A DNA stretch of 64,000 nt, from the NCBI RefSeq assembly GCF_003584105.1, contig NZ_QXFO01000028.1, positions 1-64,000 on the forward strand. Reading direction: 5' to 3'. The notes beneath the pieces were generated by a model that searched no databases, was not told the DNA's origin, and saw only the letters and a program-made list of their open reading frames with translations. The stretch is from Flagellimonas taeanensis. GTDB taxonomy: Bacteria; Bacteroidota; Bacteroidia; Flavobacteriales; Flavobacteriaceae. Numbering within the stretch: position 1 is the first letter of the stretch; each line of letters begins with the position of its first letter. A program made the translations under genes and the position numbers. Positions 8,175-16,788 of the stretch are shown one piece after another.

Positions 8175-9482
8175 ATGCTGGAAAAGTTCAAAAAGCATGT
8201 GGACCTCGATTTGCCTTTCTTGAAAGGAAAGCGCTTGTTGGTGGCCTGTAGCGGGGGAGTGGACAGCGTGGTTCTGGCCCATTTGACCCAAAGGTCGGGA
8301 CTGAATATGGTATTGGCCCATTGCAATTTTGGGCTGCGTGCCGCGGAAAGTGATGGGGATGAAGATTTTGTGCGTCGTTTGGCGGAACAATTGGGTGTAG
8401 AGGTCTTGGTGAAACGTTTCGATACGGAAGCCTATGCGGAGAAGAACCGGGGTTCCATCCAAATGGCCGCAAGAGACCTGCGCTATCAATGGTTTCAAGA
8501 GGTTTTGGAAAAAGAGGGCTTTGACTTTTTGGTGACGGCCCACCACGCTGATGACAACGTGGAGACTTTTCTTATCAATCTTTCTCGTGGCACGGGCATC
8601 GAAGGCCTTTTGGGAATACCCGAAGTAAACGGAAAAACAGTCCGGCCCCTACTTGTCTTTTCACAAGAAGAAGTGATGGCATATGCCCAGGCTGAACATA
8701 TCCTATGGCGGGAGGATAGCAGCAACACCAGTAACAAATACCTTCGGAACAGGATACGGCACGAAGTAGTGCCCAAACTGAAAGAACTGCACCCTACTTT
8801 TCTTCAAAACTTCATGCGCACCCAATCCCATCTGCTCCAGACCCATACTTTGGTGGACAACCATATCCAGACCATCAAAGCAAAGCTTTTTGTGGAGAAT
8901 GGCGGAAGCATTACGATCGATATTGGGGAGTTGGAGCGTTTACAGCCCACAGCAGCTTATTTGTATGAAGTCTTTAAAGCATATGGTTTCACGGAATGGG
9001 ACGATGTACACCACCTTTTGACTGCCATGAGCGGCAAGGAAGTGGTTTCCAAGACCCATAGATTGGTGAAGGATAGGCAACATCTGATCCTTTCAGAATT
9101 GGAGAATATACCGAAAAGATCATACTTGATCTTTGAAAATGAAGAACAGCCGGATCTACCTCTCAATTTAAATCTGGAAGATGTTAATAGCATTGAAAAA
9201 TCAGGGCAGAATACCATCTTTATGGATAAGGAAAAGTTAAACTTCCCGTTGGTGTTAAGAAATTGGGAAAAAGGCGACTATTTTTATCCTTTTGGTATGC
9301 AAGGAAGAAAAAAGCTGTCCAAGTTTTTCAAGGACGAGAAGATGGATGTGGTGTCCAAGGAAAAACAATGGCTGCTTTGCTCGGACAACGATATTGTTTG
9401 GGTAGTGGGCAAAAGGGCAGACGAACGTTTCAAGGTCGAGGATTCAACCCGACAAATAGTAAAGATTACATGGGCTACATGA
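8175..9482 (+). CDS. tilS: tRNA(Ile)-lysidine synthetase
   Basis: 435 residues. It attaches lysine to C34 of the CAU-anticodon tRNA(Ile), converting its decoding from Met to Ile; the activity is essential in most bacteria. The ATP-pyrophosphatase P-loop is SGGVDS (26-31), followed by the family phrases HCNFGLR and TAHHADDNVET near 120. The C-terminal TilS domain contains RNWEKGDYFYPFGM and KKLSKFFKDEK. The start lies just upstream of the P-loop region at the expected distance. Its TGA stop overlaps the ATG of dsbD by 4 nt (ATGA), so the two genes are translationally coupled. Confidence 0.96.
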   Translation: MLEKFKKHVDLDLPFLKGKRLLVACSGGVDSVVLAHLTQRSGLNMVLAHCNFGLRAAESDGDEDFVRRLAEQLGVEVLVKRFDTEAYAEKNRGSIQMAARDLRYQWFQEVLEKEGFDFLVTAHHADDNVETFLINLSRGTGIEGLLGIPEVNGKTVRPLLVFSQEEVMAYAQAEHILWREDSSNTSNKYLRNRIRHEVVPKLKELHPTFLQNFMRTQSHLLQTHTLVDNHIQTIKAKLFVENGGSITIDIGELERLQPTAAYLYEVFKAYGFTEWDDVHHLLTAMSGKEVVSKTHRLVKDRQHLILSELENIPKRSYLIFENEEQPDLPLNLNLEDVNSIEKSGQNTIFMDKEKLNFPLVLRNWEKGDYFYPFGMQGRKKLSKFFKDEKMDVVSKEKQWLLCSDNDIVWVVGKRADERFKVEDSTRQIVKITWAT

Positions 9483-11458
9483 GAACAGCACTACTTTTTT
9501 TAGGACTTTTTTTAATCAACCTTTCCCTGTTTTCGCAAACAGATGCCAATCCGGCCGTCTGGAGTCATGAAGTCAATAAAATATCGGACACGGAATACGA
9601 ACTGGTCTTCAAGGCAAAGATCATGGACGGGTGGCACATCTATTCCCAATATACGGCCGAAGGGGGTTCCCTGCCCAGTGAATTCACTTTTGAAAAAGCC
9701 GGCGAGGACTACGAACTTATGGGCCAAGCGGAAGAAAGTGAGACCATTACCGAATACAGCGACATTTTTGAGGTAGATGAGACTTTCTTCAAGAAAGAGG
9801 CCATCTTTACCCAGAAGATCAAACTGCTCGACCCGGAGGTCAACCAGATTTCGGTGAACCTGTTTTACCAGATCTGTAAGGAAGTCTGTATCCCCTTGGA
9901 CCATCTTTTCCAGGTTTCTTTGGATGGAAGCGATTTTGTGGCAACTACCCAAGAACTGGATGGACATAGTGTGGCCTTGGGTGAATCGTTGAAGGTAGAT
10001 TTCAAGAACAAGCACCTCCTGAACCAAGGAAGTTCCGTGGACGCCGAAGGGAAGTCCAACCTTTGGATGATCTTTGGGCTTGGATTTTTGGGCGGCCTCA
10101 TCGCTTTGTTGACCCCTTGCGTGTTCCCCATGATCCCGTTGACGGTTTCTTTTTTCACCAAACAGTCGCAGAACAAGTCCAAGGGCATCGGAAACGCCGT
10201 TCTCTATGGATTTTTCATTGTGTTGATATACTTCTTGTTGAGTTTGCCCTTCCATTTGTTCAATTCGGTGGACTCGCAGATACTGAACACCATTGCCACC
10301 AATGTTTGGCTCAACGTGTTCTTCTTCGTCATTTTTGTCTTTTTTGCCTTTTCGTTTTTTGGCTATTACGAATTGACCCTGCCCAGCTCTTGGGCCAATA
10401 AAATGGACTCCGCCTCATCCAAAGTAGGAGGGGGATTGGGCATCTTCTTTATGGCGCTGACCTTGGCTATAGTGTCCTTCTCGTGCACCGGCCCTATTTT
10501 GGGAGGGCTGTTGGGAAGCACTACGCTGGCAGAGGGCAATGTAGCGACCAACCTATCGACAGGAATGGTCGGTTTTGGTCTGGCCTTGGCCCTGCCATTT
10601 GCGTTGTTTGCCATGTTTCCGGCCTGGTTGAACTCCCTGCCCAAATCGGGCGGATGGATGACCACCGTGAAAGTGGTCTTGGGCTTTTTGGAACTGGCTC
10701 TGGCCTTCAAATTCTTGTCCAATGCCGATTTGGTAGGCAATTGGGGATTATTGAAGAGAGAGATCTTCGTGGGCATCTGGATAGTGCTTTTTGTGTTGAT
10801 GACCCTGTATTTGTTTGGGCTGTTCCGCTTTGCGCATGACGGTCCAAAGAAAAAACTGACCTCCGCCCGAAAAGTCTTCGGGATATTGAGTCTGGCCTTT
10901 TCGGTGTACTTGATATTGGGCCTTTTCCAAGTGACCCATCTGAAACTGTTGAGCGGATTTCCGCCTCCGGATTTTTACAGCGTGGTCGAAACCGAAAGCG
11001 ATTGCCCCCTTGGCTTGGATTGTTTCAAGGACTTTGAGGAAGGTGTGGCCCATGCCAAAGCCGTGAACAAACCCATTCTGCTCGATTTCACGGGATGGGC
11101 CTGCGTGAATTGCCGAAAGATGGAAGAAAATGTATGGAGCCATAATACCATCTACCCCCTTTTGAAAGACGAATATGTGCTGATCTCCCTCTATGTGGAC
11201 GACAGAAAGGAACTTCCCGAAGCAGAAAGGTTCAACTTCAAATATGACTCTGGACGGATAAAGGCCATTGAGACCGTGGGACAAAAATGGGGGACTTTCC
11301 AGACCATCAACTTCAATGCCGCGTCACAGCCCTACTACGTCTTGCTTTCTCCCAATCTGGAAATTTTGAACGACGCCGTCCAATATGTGGATGTGGAAAC
11401 CTATGGGGAATGGCTAAGATCGGGCTTGGAAAAACATCACCTTTCCATGGACAAATGA
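9479..11458 (+). CDS. dsbD: Thiol:disulfide interchange protein, DsbD type
   Basis: 659 residues. It carries electrons from cytoplasmic thioredoxin across the inner membrane to periplasmic reductases. Order: signal peptide (MRTALLFLGLF... ending near FSQ), periplasmic alpha domain with the Cys133/Cys137 pair (QICKEVCIP), and a membrane domain of about eight helices. The membrane redox Cys are 214 (LTPCVFPMIPLT) and 336 (SFSCTGP). A C-terminal thioredoxin-like domain has WACVNC (Cys542, Cys545). The ATG at 9479 overlaps the tilS stop; an in-frame ATG at 9470 would add three residues. All three Cys pairs needed for the relay are present. Pairing with tilS looks like shared transcription rather than shared function. 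Confidence 0.93.
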   Translation: MRTALLFLGLFLINLSLFSQTDANPAVWSHEVNKISDTEYELVFKAKIMDGWHIYSQYTAEGGSLPSEFTFEKAGEDYELMGQAEESETITEYSDIFEVDETFFKKEAIFTQKIKLLDPEVNQISVNLFYQICKEVCIPLDHLFQVSLDGSDFVATTQELDGHSVALGESLKVDFKNKHLLNQGSSVDAEGKSNLWMIFGLGFLGGLIALLTPCVFPMIPLTVSFFTKQSQNKSKGIGNAVLYGFFIVLIYFLLSLPFHLFNSVDSQILNTIATNVWLNVFFFVIFVFFAFSFFGYYELTLPSSWANKMDSASSKVGGGLGIFFMALTLAIVSFSCTGPILGGLLGSTTLAEGNVATNLSTGMVGFGLALALPFALFAMFPAWLNSLPKSGGWMTTVKVVLGFLELALAFKFLSNADLVGNWGLLKREIFVGIWIVLFVLMTLYLFGLFRFAHDGPKKKLTSARKVFGILSLAFSVYLILGLFQVTHLKLLSGFPPPDFYSVVETESDCPLGLDCFKDFEEGVAHAKAVNKPILLDFTGWACVNCRKMEENVWSHNTIYPLLKDEYVLISLYVDDRKELPEAERFNFKYDSGRIKAIETVGQKWGTFQTINFNAASQPYYVLLSPNLEILNDAVQYVDVETYGEWLRSGLEKHHLSMDK

Positions 11459-11541
11459 TGGACAACTCCTCCCACTTTTTTTTCATGGGATCGGGAAATT
11501 AGTTTTACCTTAGGGAGGTAATCGACTTAACCTAAAGGGAA

Positions 11542-13935
11542 GTGAAAAAACTAAAAAAAGGACTTTTGGTTCTTGCAGGCTTAATCCTGTTGGCAATCAT
11601 TGGCATTGCTATTTTCTTGAATGGGCTCAAGCCCGATTATAGTGGAAAAAAGACATTGCCGGGACTGGACAGTGCGGTCAAAGTACTCTATGACACCTAT
11701 GGGATTCCCCACATCTATGCGGACAATGAAGAAGATGCACTTAAGGCATTGGGCTATGTGCACGCCCAGGACCGTTTGTGGCAAATGGAACTTTTGAGAC
11801 GGGTTGCCAAGGGTAGGCTATCCGAAGTATTTGGCAAAGACCTCTTGAAAACAGATAAGTTCTTCCTTTCCCTAGGCATTGATGACAATTCAACAGCAAC
11901 AGTGGCCAGCATGGACCTGAATAGCAAAACGGCCATTCTTTCCCAAGCCTATTTGGATGGCATCAACGAATTCATCGAGAAGGGACCAACACCCCTCGAG
12001 TTTTACCTCACAGGCCTGGATAAGGAACCTTTTTCTTTGGAAGACATACACAATGCAGTGGGCTACATGGCCTTTAGTTTTGCCATGGCACATAAGACAG
12101 ACCCTCTGCTCACCAGCATGAGGGACAAATTGGGCGAGGAGTACATGAGGGACCTTGCTATTGATTCAGACACCTCAACGGTTTGGATCAAGAACTACAA
12201 AGGATCTAACATGGATTCACTGGCTTCAAACATCATGGTAAGTGTCACGACGGCCTTGGAAAAATTGCCCATTCCGCAGTTTGAGGGGAGTAATAGTTGG
12301 GTAATTGCCCCCCAGAAGACCAAGAACGGCAAGGTGATCTTTGCCAACGATCCCCACATTGGATTTGCCCAGCCAACGGTGTGGTACGAGGCGCATATCA
12401 GCACGCCCACCTATGAAAAATACGGCTATCATTTGGCAGGGGTACCTTTTCCCTTATTGGGGCACGATAGGAATTTGGCCTATGGGCTGACGATGTTCGA
12501 AAATGATGACATTGACTTTTATTACGAAGAAACACATCCATCCGATAGTACCAAATACAAAACTGCCGATGGATGGAAGGAGTATGGATATGTGACCAAG
12601 ACCATAAAGGTAAAAGGAGAGGATGATGTACCATTCACCTACCGAAAAACGCATCACGGACCTGTGTTGAACCACATTGCCGATCAGATTTCCGGGGATA
12701 GACCCGTGTCCATGTCGTGGATATACACCAAACCCAAGAACGAGGTGATGGATGCCCTTTACGGATTGAGCCATGCTGCCAATCTGGAAGAATTCAAGAA
12801 TGCCCTGCCCAAGATCCACGCACCTGGACTGAATGTGATGTACGGCGATGCAAAGGGCAATGTGGGCTGGTGGGCCACTGCAAAACTTTATCAAATGCCG
12901 GACAGCCTGTCCACCAAGTATATTTTGGATGGCACCTCGGGAAAAGAGGAACCATTGCGCTATTTGGATTTTTCAGAAAACCCAAGTGCCGAAAACCCAC
13001 CTTGGAACTATGTCTATTCGGCCAACAACCAGCCCGACTCCATTGCAGGGATGTTATACCCGGGATATTACCTGCCCGAGAACAGGGCAAGAAGGATAGT
13101 CCAGCTTTTGGATGCCAAGGACGATTGGGACAAAGAAGCTGTTTCTGAAATGATATTGGATGTGACCTCCACGGTAAACACGCAACTGGTGACCGAACTG
13201 ATAAAACTGTTCGATGTGTCCCTCTTGACCCAGGAGCAATTGGTTCTGGTGGATTCCCTTGAGAATTGGAACGGAGAATATACGTTGACGAGCACCAGCC
13301 CAACATTGTTCCATCGTTGTGAATACTACATGGTGAAGAATACCATGGAGGACGAATTGGGGACAGAAATGTTCAACCAGTTTTTGGCCACACACATTTT
13401 CAAGCGACAGATTGCTTGGGGGGCTAAAATGGAAAGCGGAAAATGGTGGGACAATGTCCATACCAAGGACGTGGTGGAAACACGGAAGGACATAGTCATG
13501 AAATCCTTTGCCGATGCATGGGAGTCCTTGGTCAGTGATTTTGGGCCAGATCCGAGTGAATGGACTTGGGACAAAGTACATACCTTGGAACACCAACATC
13601 CTATCGGCCAAGTGGAATCCCTTCGCAGCTATTTCAATGTGGGCCCATTTCCTGTTGAGGGGACCCGGGAGGTCATCAACAACCTATCCTTTCCATACGA
13701 CAGCACAGGATTTTACAAAGTAAGTTCAGGGCCTTCCACACGAAGGATCGTTGATTTTTCGGATATTGAGAACAGTATCAGCATATTGCCCACAGGACAA
13801 TCCGGGAACCCGCTCAGCAAGCATTACAAGGACCAGGCTGAAATGTACGTAAAGGGGGAGTTCCGAAAAATGATGATGAACAGACAGGAGATTGAGGAAA
13901 AGGCCGAATCTGTGCTCACCTTCACCAAAGAGTGA
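11542..13935 (+). CDS. Penicillin acylase family Ntn-hydrolase
   Basis: 797 residues with an N-terminal membrane anchor or signal (LLVLAGLILLAIIGIAIF). Family members are made as one chain and cut autocatalytically before a catalytic Ser that becomes the N-terminus of the beta chain. Here that is Ser250 in EGSNSWVIAP, with the family Asn in FANDPHI close behind. The alpha-chain landmarks GIPHIYADNEEDALKALGYVHAQDRLWQ are clear. Targets in the family are N-acyl compounds: beta-lactam side chains, acyl-homoserine lactones or N-acyl amino acids. The sequence alone does not choose among them. It starts with GTG. It is followed by a small terminator and then comM, so it is probably transcribed alone. 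Confidence 0.9.
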   Translation: MKKLKKGLLVLAGLILLAIIGIAIFLNGLKPDYSGKKTLPGLDSAVKVLYDTYGIPHIYADNEEDALKALGYVHAQDRLWQMELLRRVAKGRLSEVFGKDLLKTDKFFLSLGIDDNSTATVASMDLNSKTAILSQAYLDGINEFIEKGPTPLEFYLTGLDKEPFSLEDIHNAVGYMAFSFAMAHKTDPLLTSMRDKLGEEYMRDLAIDSDTSTVWIKNYKGSNMDSLASNIMVSVTTALEKLPIPQFEGSNSWVIAPQKTKNGKVIFANDPHIGFAQPTVWYEAHISTPTYEKYGYHLAGVPFPLLGHDRNLAYGLTMFENDDIDFYYEETHPSDSTKYKTADGWKEYGYVTKTIKVKGEDDVPFTYRKTHHGPVLNHIADQISGDRPVSMSWIYTKPKNEVMDALYGLSHAANLEEFKNALPKIHAPGLNVMYGDAKGNVGWWATAKLYQMPDSLSTKYILDGTSGKEEPLRYLDFSENPSAENPPWNYVYSANNQPDSIAGMLYPGYYLPENRARRIVQLLDAKDDWDKEAVSEMILDVTSTVNTQLVTELIKLFDVSLLTQEQLVLVDSLENWNGEYTLTSTSPTLFHRCEYYMVKNTMEDELGTEMFNQFLATHIFKRQIAWGAKMESGKWWDNVHTKDVVETRKDIVMKSFADAWESLVSDFGPDPSEWTWDKVHTLEHQHPIGQVESLRSYFNVGPFPVEGTREVINNLSFPYDSTGFYKVSSGPSTRRIVDFSDIENSISILPTGQSGNPLSKHYKDQAEMYVKGEFRKMMMNRQEIEEKAESVLTFTKE

Positions 13936-14008
13936 TTTTTCATCCATTGGCCGAGAAGGGCTATCCATCAATTCAAACCACGCTATTGTCAATCAATGAG
14001 CTTTTGGT

Positions 14009-14030
14009 AAATAGGCTTTGCCTATTTTTT
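14009..14030 (+). terminator. Small rho-independent terminator before comM
   Basis: AAATAGGC (14009-14016), a 3-nt loop, GCCTATTT (14020-14027) and further T residues. It lies 73 bp after the penicillin-acylase stop and 25 bp before the comM ATG, so it could also influence comM expression. Confidence 0.6.
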
Positions 14031-14054
14031 GCCCTTATTTGACAAAAAATCCAA

Positions 14055-15590
14055 ATGCTGATAAAAATTTATGGTAGTGCCGTTTTTGGCATTGAAGCGA
14101 CCACTGTCGTAGTGGAAGTCAATGTGGACAAGGGCGTAGGCTATCATTTGGTGGGATTGCCCGATAACGCGATCAAGGAAAGCAATTACCGCATAGCCGC
14201 CGCTCTACAGAACAATGGGTACAAGATCCCCGGAAAAAAGATAACCATCAATATGGCCCCTGCCGACCTCAGAAAGGAAGGCTCCGCCTATGACCTCACT
14301 TTGGCGTTGGGAATTTTGACCGCTTCGGGCCAAATCAGGTCGGAGGGCATCCAAAATTATATCATTATGGGCGAATTGTCGTTGGACGGTAGCCTTCAAC
14401 CCATAAAGGGAGCCTTGCCCATAGCCATAAAAGCACAACAGGAAGGTTTCAAAGGATTTATTCTTCCAAAGGAAAATGCCGTTGAAGCTGCCATTGTAAA
14501 GGATCTCGAGGTCTACGGTGTGGAAAACATCAAGGAAGTGATGGACTTTTTTGATGAGGATATACCTTTGGAACGAACCTATGTGGATGCCCGTCAAGAG
14601 TTTTATGAACATCTCAACTTCCCGGAGTACGATTTTGCCGATGTAAAAGGCCAGGAGAGCATTAAGCGATGTATGGAAATTGCGGCGGCTGGCGGACACA
14701 ATATTATTTTGATAGGTCCACCAGGAGCGGGAAAGACCATGTTGGCCAAGCGGTTACCTTCCATTTTACCCCCAATGACCTTGCATGAGGCCTTGGAGAC
14801 CACCAAGATCCACAGTGTGGTTGGAAAGGTAAGGAACAAGGGTTTGATGAGCCAACGCCCGTTCAGAAGCCCGCACCACACCATTAGTTCTGCTGCTTTG
14901 GTCGGCGGCGGAAGTTATCCGCAGCCCGGGGAAATCTCATTATCGCACAATGGTGTACTTTTCTTGGACGAGCTTCCCGAATTTGAGCGCAGGGTCCTCG
15001 AAGTGATGCGACAGCCCATGGAAGACAGGGAGGTCACCATTGCAAGGGCCCAGTACACAGTCACCTATCCCAGTAGTTTTATGCTGGTGGCGAGCATGAA
15101 CCCAAGTCCCGGTGGCTATTTCAACGACCCCGACGCACCTGTCACATCTTCCCCTGCGGAGATGCAACGTTACTTGGGCAGGATATCCGGACCGCTGCTG
15201 GACAGGATCGACATCCATATTGAAGTGACCCCAGTGCCTTTCGAGAAACTCTCTGAAGAACGAAAAGGGGAGAGCAGCATGGACATCAGAAAAAGGGTAG
15301 AAGTGGCAAGGGACATCCAGACAGCCCGATTTTCAGCATGGGAGCATATCCATTACAATGCGCAGATGGATACCAAACACATACGACAGTTTTGCCCTTT
15401 GGACGAATCTTCCAAGGAATTGTTGAAGAACGCCATGCAACGGTTGAACCTTTCGGCACGGGCCTATGACAGGATCTTAAAAGTGTCAAGGACGATTGCC
15501 GATCTGGAAAATGAGGAAAGCATCAACCGGAACCATATTTCGGAAGCCATTCAATACAGAAGTTTGGACAGGGACGGATGGTTGGGTTGA
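14055..15590 (+). CDS. comM: ComM/YifB family Mg-chelatase-like AAA ATPase
   Basis: 511 residues, typical for the family. An N-terminal Lon-protease-like ChlI domain (1-160; GLPDNAIKES, NMAPADLRKEGSAYDL) is followed by an AAA+ domain with Walker A GPPGAGKTMLAK (near 223), Walker B GVLFLDELPEF, and a C-terminal helical domain. ComM in Vibrio is a hexameric helicase that promotes branch migration during natural transformation. In other bacteria the role is inferred from that, and I cannot tell from sequence whether this strain is transformable. No other competence gene is adjacent. The ATG start agrees with the family N-terminus (MLIKIYGSAVFGIEA). Confidence 0.93.
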   Translation: MLIKIYGSAVFGIEATTVVVEVNVDKGVGYHLVGLPDNAIKESNYRIAAALQNNGYKIPGKKITINMAPADLRKEGSAYDLTLALGILTASGQIRSEGIQNYIIMGELSLDGSLQPIKGALPIAIKAQQEGFKGFILPKENAVEAAIVKDLEVYGVENIKEVMDFFDEDIPLERTYVDARQEFYEHLNFPEYDFADVKGQESIKRCMEIAAAGGHNIILIGPPGAGKTMLAKRLPSILPPMTLHEALETTKIHSVVGKVRNKGLMSQRPFRSPHHTISSAALVGGGSYPQPGEISLSHNGVLFLDELPEFERRVLEVMRQPMEDREVTIARAQYTVTYPSSFMLVASMNPSPGGYFNDPDAPVTSSPAEMQRYLGRISGPLLDRIDIHIEVTPVPFEKLSEERKGESSMDIRKRVEVARDIQTARFSAWEHIHYNAQMDTKHIRQFCPLDESSKELLKNAMQRLNLSARAYDRILKVSRTIADLENEESINRNHISEAIQYRSLDRDGWLG

Positions 15591-15621
15591 CCCCATTTCC
15601 TGATGCATCAAAAAAATGGGG
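15591..15621. other. Nested inverted repeat after comM
   Basis: CCCCATTT (15591-15598) is complementary to AAATGGGG (15614-15621), and the loop contains the palindrome TGATGCATCA (15601-15610). There is no T run on the plus strand, so it is not an ordinary terminator. It could be an mRNA 3'-end hairpin or a protein-binding site. Confidence 0.4.
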
Positions 15622-15721
15622 CTGAAGTGATGGAATTGGCAATGGAACGGTCTTTTAGGAGAAGAAGTGTAAAAAATACGTTAAAAACACTTACTGATCT
15701 GTATTTGAGTGGTTTATGATG

Positions 15722-15729
15722 TATTTTTG
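15722..15729 (+). promoter_or_regulatory. Candidate -7 promoter element of the cupin gene
   Basis: TATTTTTG, a full match to TAnnTTTG, with TTTG 14 nt upstream (spacing shorter than usual). If used, transcription starts near 15735, which excludes the upstream ATG at 15709 and supports 15754 as the start codon. Confidence 0.4.
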
Positions 15730-15753
15730 CGCCGTTTTTCAAAATTCATAAGA

Positions 15754-16164
15754 ATGCAATGTGTGGAATTAAACCCAGTGGGCAACTTTGACCCATGGGA
15801 GCAGGAGAAGATAGATGAGTTGCTACATCAACATATAACAAGTTCTTTAAGTAATAGATTGGTATTCGAGAACGAGAGTGTCAAGCTTTGGGACCTTCAT
15901 CTGGCCCCAGGCGAACGCATTCCCTTCAGGAGGCACAACACCAACTTTGGCTGGGTTTGCACCACGGGCGGATTGGCCCTTACCCGGTACGGAAATGGTA
16001 AAATAAACATGATAAAGCTGAATCCCGGAGACACCGAATATTTTGAGTACAGGGGCAAAAACTACGTGAACGACCTTGAAAACATCGGTGAGCATCCTAT
16101 CATTATCAATATCCTTGAATATAAGGAGACCAAAAAGGACAGCAGGTTCCAGTTTAGTGACTAG
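15754..16164 (+). CDS. Small cupin-fold protein
   Basis: 136 residues. A single cupin-like barrel is suggested by VKLWDLHLAPGERIPFRRHNT, then GNGKINMIKLNPGDTEYFEYRGKNYVNDLENIG. The G-x-I-P-x-R-x-H-x-T and later P-G-D features resemble cupin motifs, but the second His is missing, so metal binding is doubtful. The start at 15754 is preferred to 15709 because of the -7 element between them and the unconvincing extra residues. The stop codon TAG shares CTAG with the stop of the convergent minus-strand gene. Function unknown; a small-molecule-binding or regulatory role is typical of lone cupins. Confidence 0.7.
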   Translation: MQCVELNPVGNFDPWEQEKIDELLHQHITSSLSNRLVFENESVKLWDLHLAPGERIPFRRHNTNFGWVCTTGGLALTRYGNGKINMIKLNPGDTEYFEYRGKNYVNDLENIGEHPIIINILEYKETKKDSRFQFSD

Positions 16165-16619
16165 ATGGCCTTGATGTTTGCCTTGAGTCCGGAGATGATC
16201 CCAAGAATGTTCTGTACGGTATCTTCCAAGTAATAGGCAATGGCCAAGTGGGGAATTCGAATAGTGGTAAATCCATTTTTGAACGAATGCATGGCATCTT
16301 CAAGATCGCTTATGGCCTGTTCGTGGGTGATCCTACTGTAGTCCCGGTCTATTTCAATGTTCAGTTTCACCCTTGAAATGGCAATATCGACCGATTTTTT
16401 ACCGTCCCACCATTCCAACATCGGATAGGCACCAGCATCCTTCAATGCGTAAAAGAGATGGATGGCTTCTGGGGGAGTATCGTTATCAAGGATGACTTTT
16501 TTGATAAGTCGTGTATGTCTTTCGCAAAGTTGAACACCGAGGGAATCCATGGATGCCCTGTATTGAAGATGATCAATACTTTTGCCACAATCCTTACAGG
16601 TCATAAGTGTGTTTGTCAA
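16161..16619 (-). CDS. Zinc-ribbon plus DUF559/Vsr-like PD-(D/E)XK nuclease-fold protein
   Basis: 152 residues. The N-terminus has a Cys2-Cys-His cluster (Cys8, Cys11, Cys32, His35) suggesting a zinc ribbon. The rest resembles small DUF559/Vsr-type endonuclease domains: VDIAI with Asp78, then NIEID with Glu89 and Asp91, then a His (ITHEQAISDLEDAM) and GFTTIRIPH. In that fold the Asp and the E-x-D pair bind catalytic metal. Function is inferred from this pattern only; the core is short and could be inactive. No methylase, integrase or repair gene is beside it. It is convergent with the cupin gene, overlapping by 3 nt at the stop codons, and divergent from the NRAMP-like gene. Confidence 0.6.
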   Translation of the reverse strand: MTNTLMTCKDCGKSIDHLQYRASMDSLGVQLCERHTRLIKKVILDNDTPPEAIHLFYALKDAGAYPMLEWWDGKKSVDIAISRVKLNIEIDRDYSRITHEQAISDLEDAMHSFKNGFTTIRIPHLAIAYYLEDTVQNILGIISGLKANIKAI

Positions 16620-16709
16620 GTTTAAGTTTTGTAGTACGATTTGGTATTCATAATAACTTTCACTTTTAGAAATTCGTATAATCGGTCGATATAAAACATC
16701 CCATTTTTA

Positions 16710-16740
16710 GACGAAATACATTTTTTTGGATGAAATACAT
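16710..16740 (+). promoter_or_regulatory. Direct repeat GA(C/T)GAAATACAT upstream of the oxoprolinase operon
   Basis: GACGAAATACAT (16710-16721) and GATGAAATACAT (16729-16740) are 19 nt apart start to start, about two helical turns, and lie 49-79 bp before the permease ATG. It could be an operator for a regulator binding one face of the DNA; no regulator gene is adjacent. Confidence 0.35.
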
Positions 16741-16788
16741 GGTTTGTCCCAATATCCTGTTAAATTCATTGCGCAAACCAACTGAACA

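Noticed and set aside
9263-9478. Long N-terminal extension of dsbD inside tilS
   Set aside because: The extra residues come from the tilS coding region in another frame; the ATG at 9479 overlaps the tilS stop and starts a proper signal peptide.
15591-15621. Terminator after comM
   Set aside because: The inverted repeat lacks a T run on the coding strand and has a long palindromic loop; reported only as an inverted repeat.
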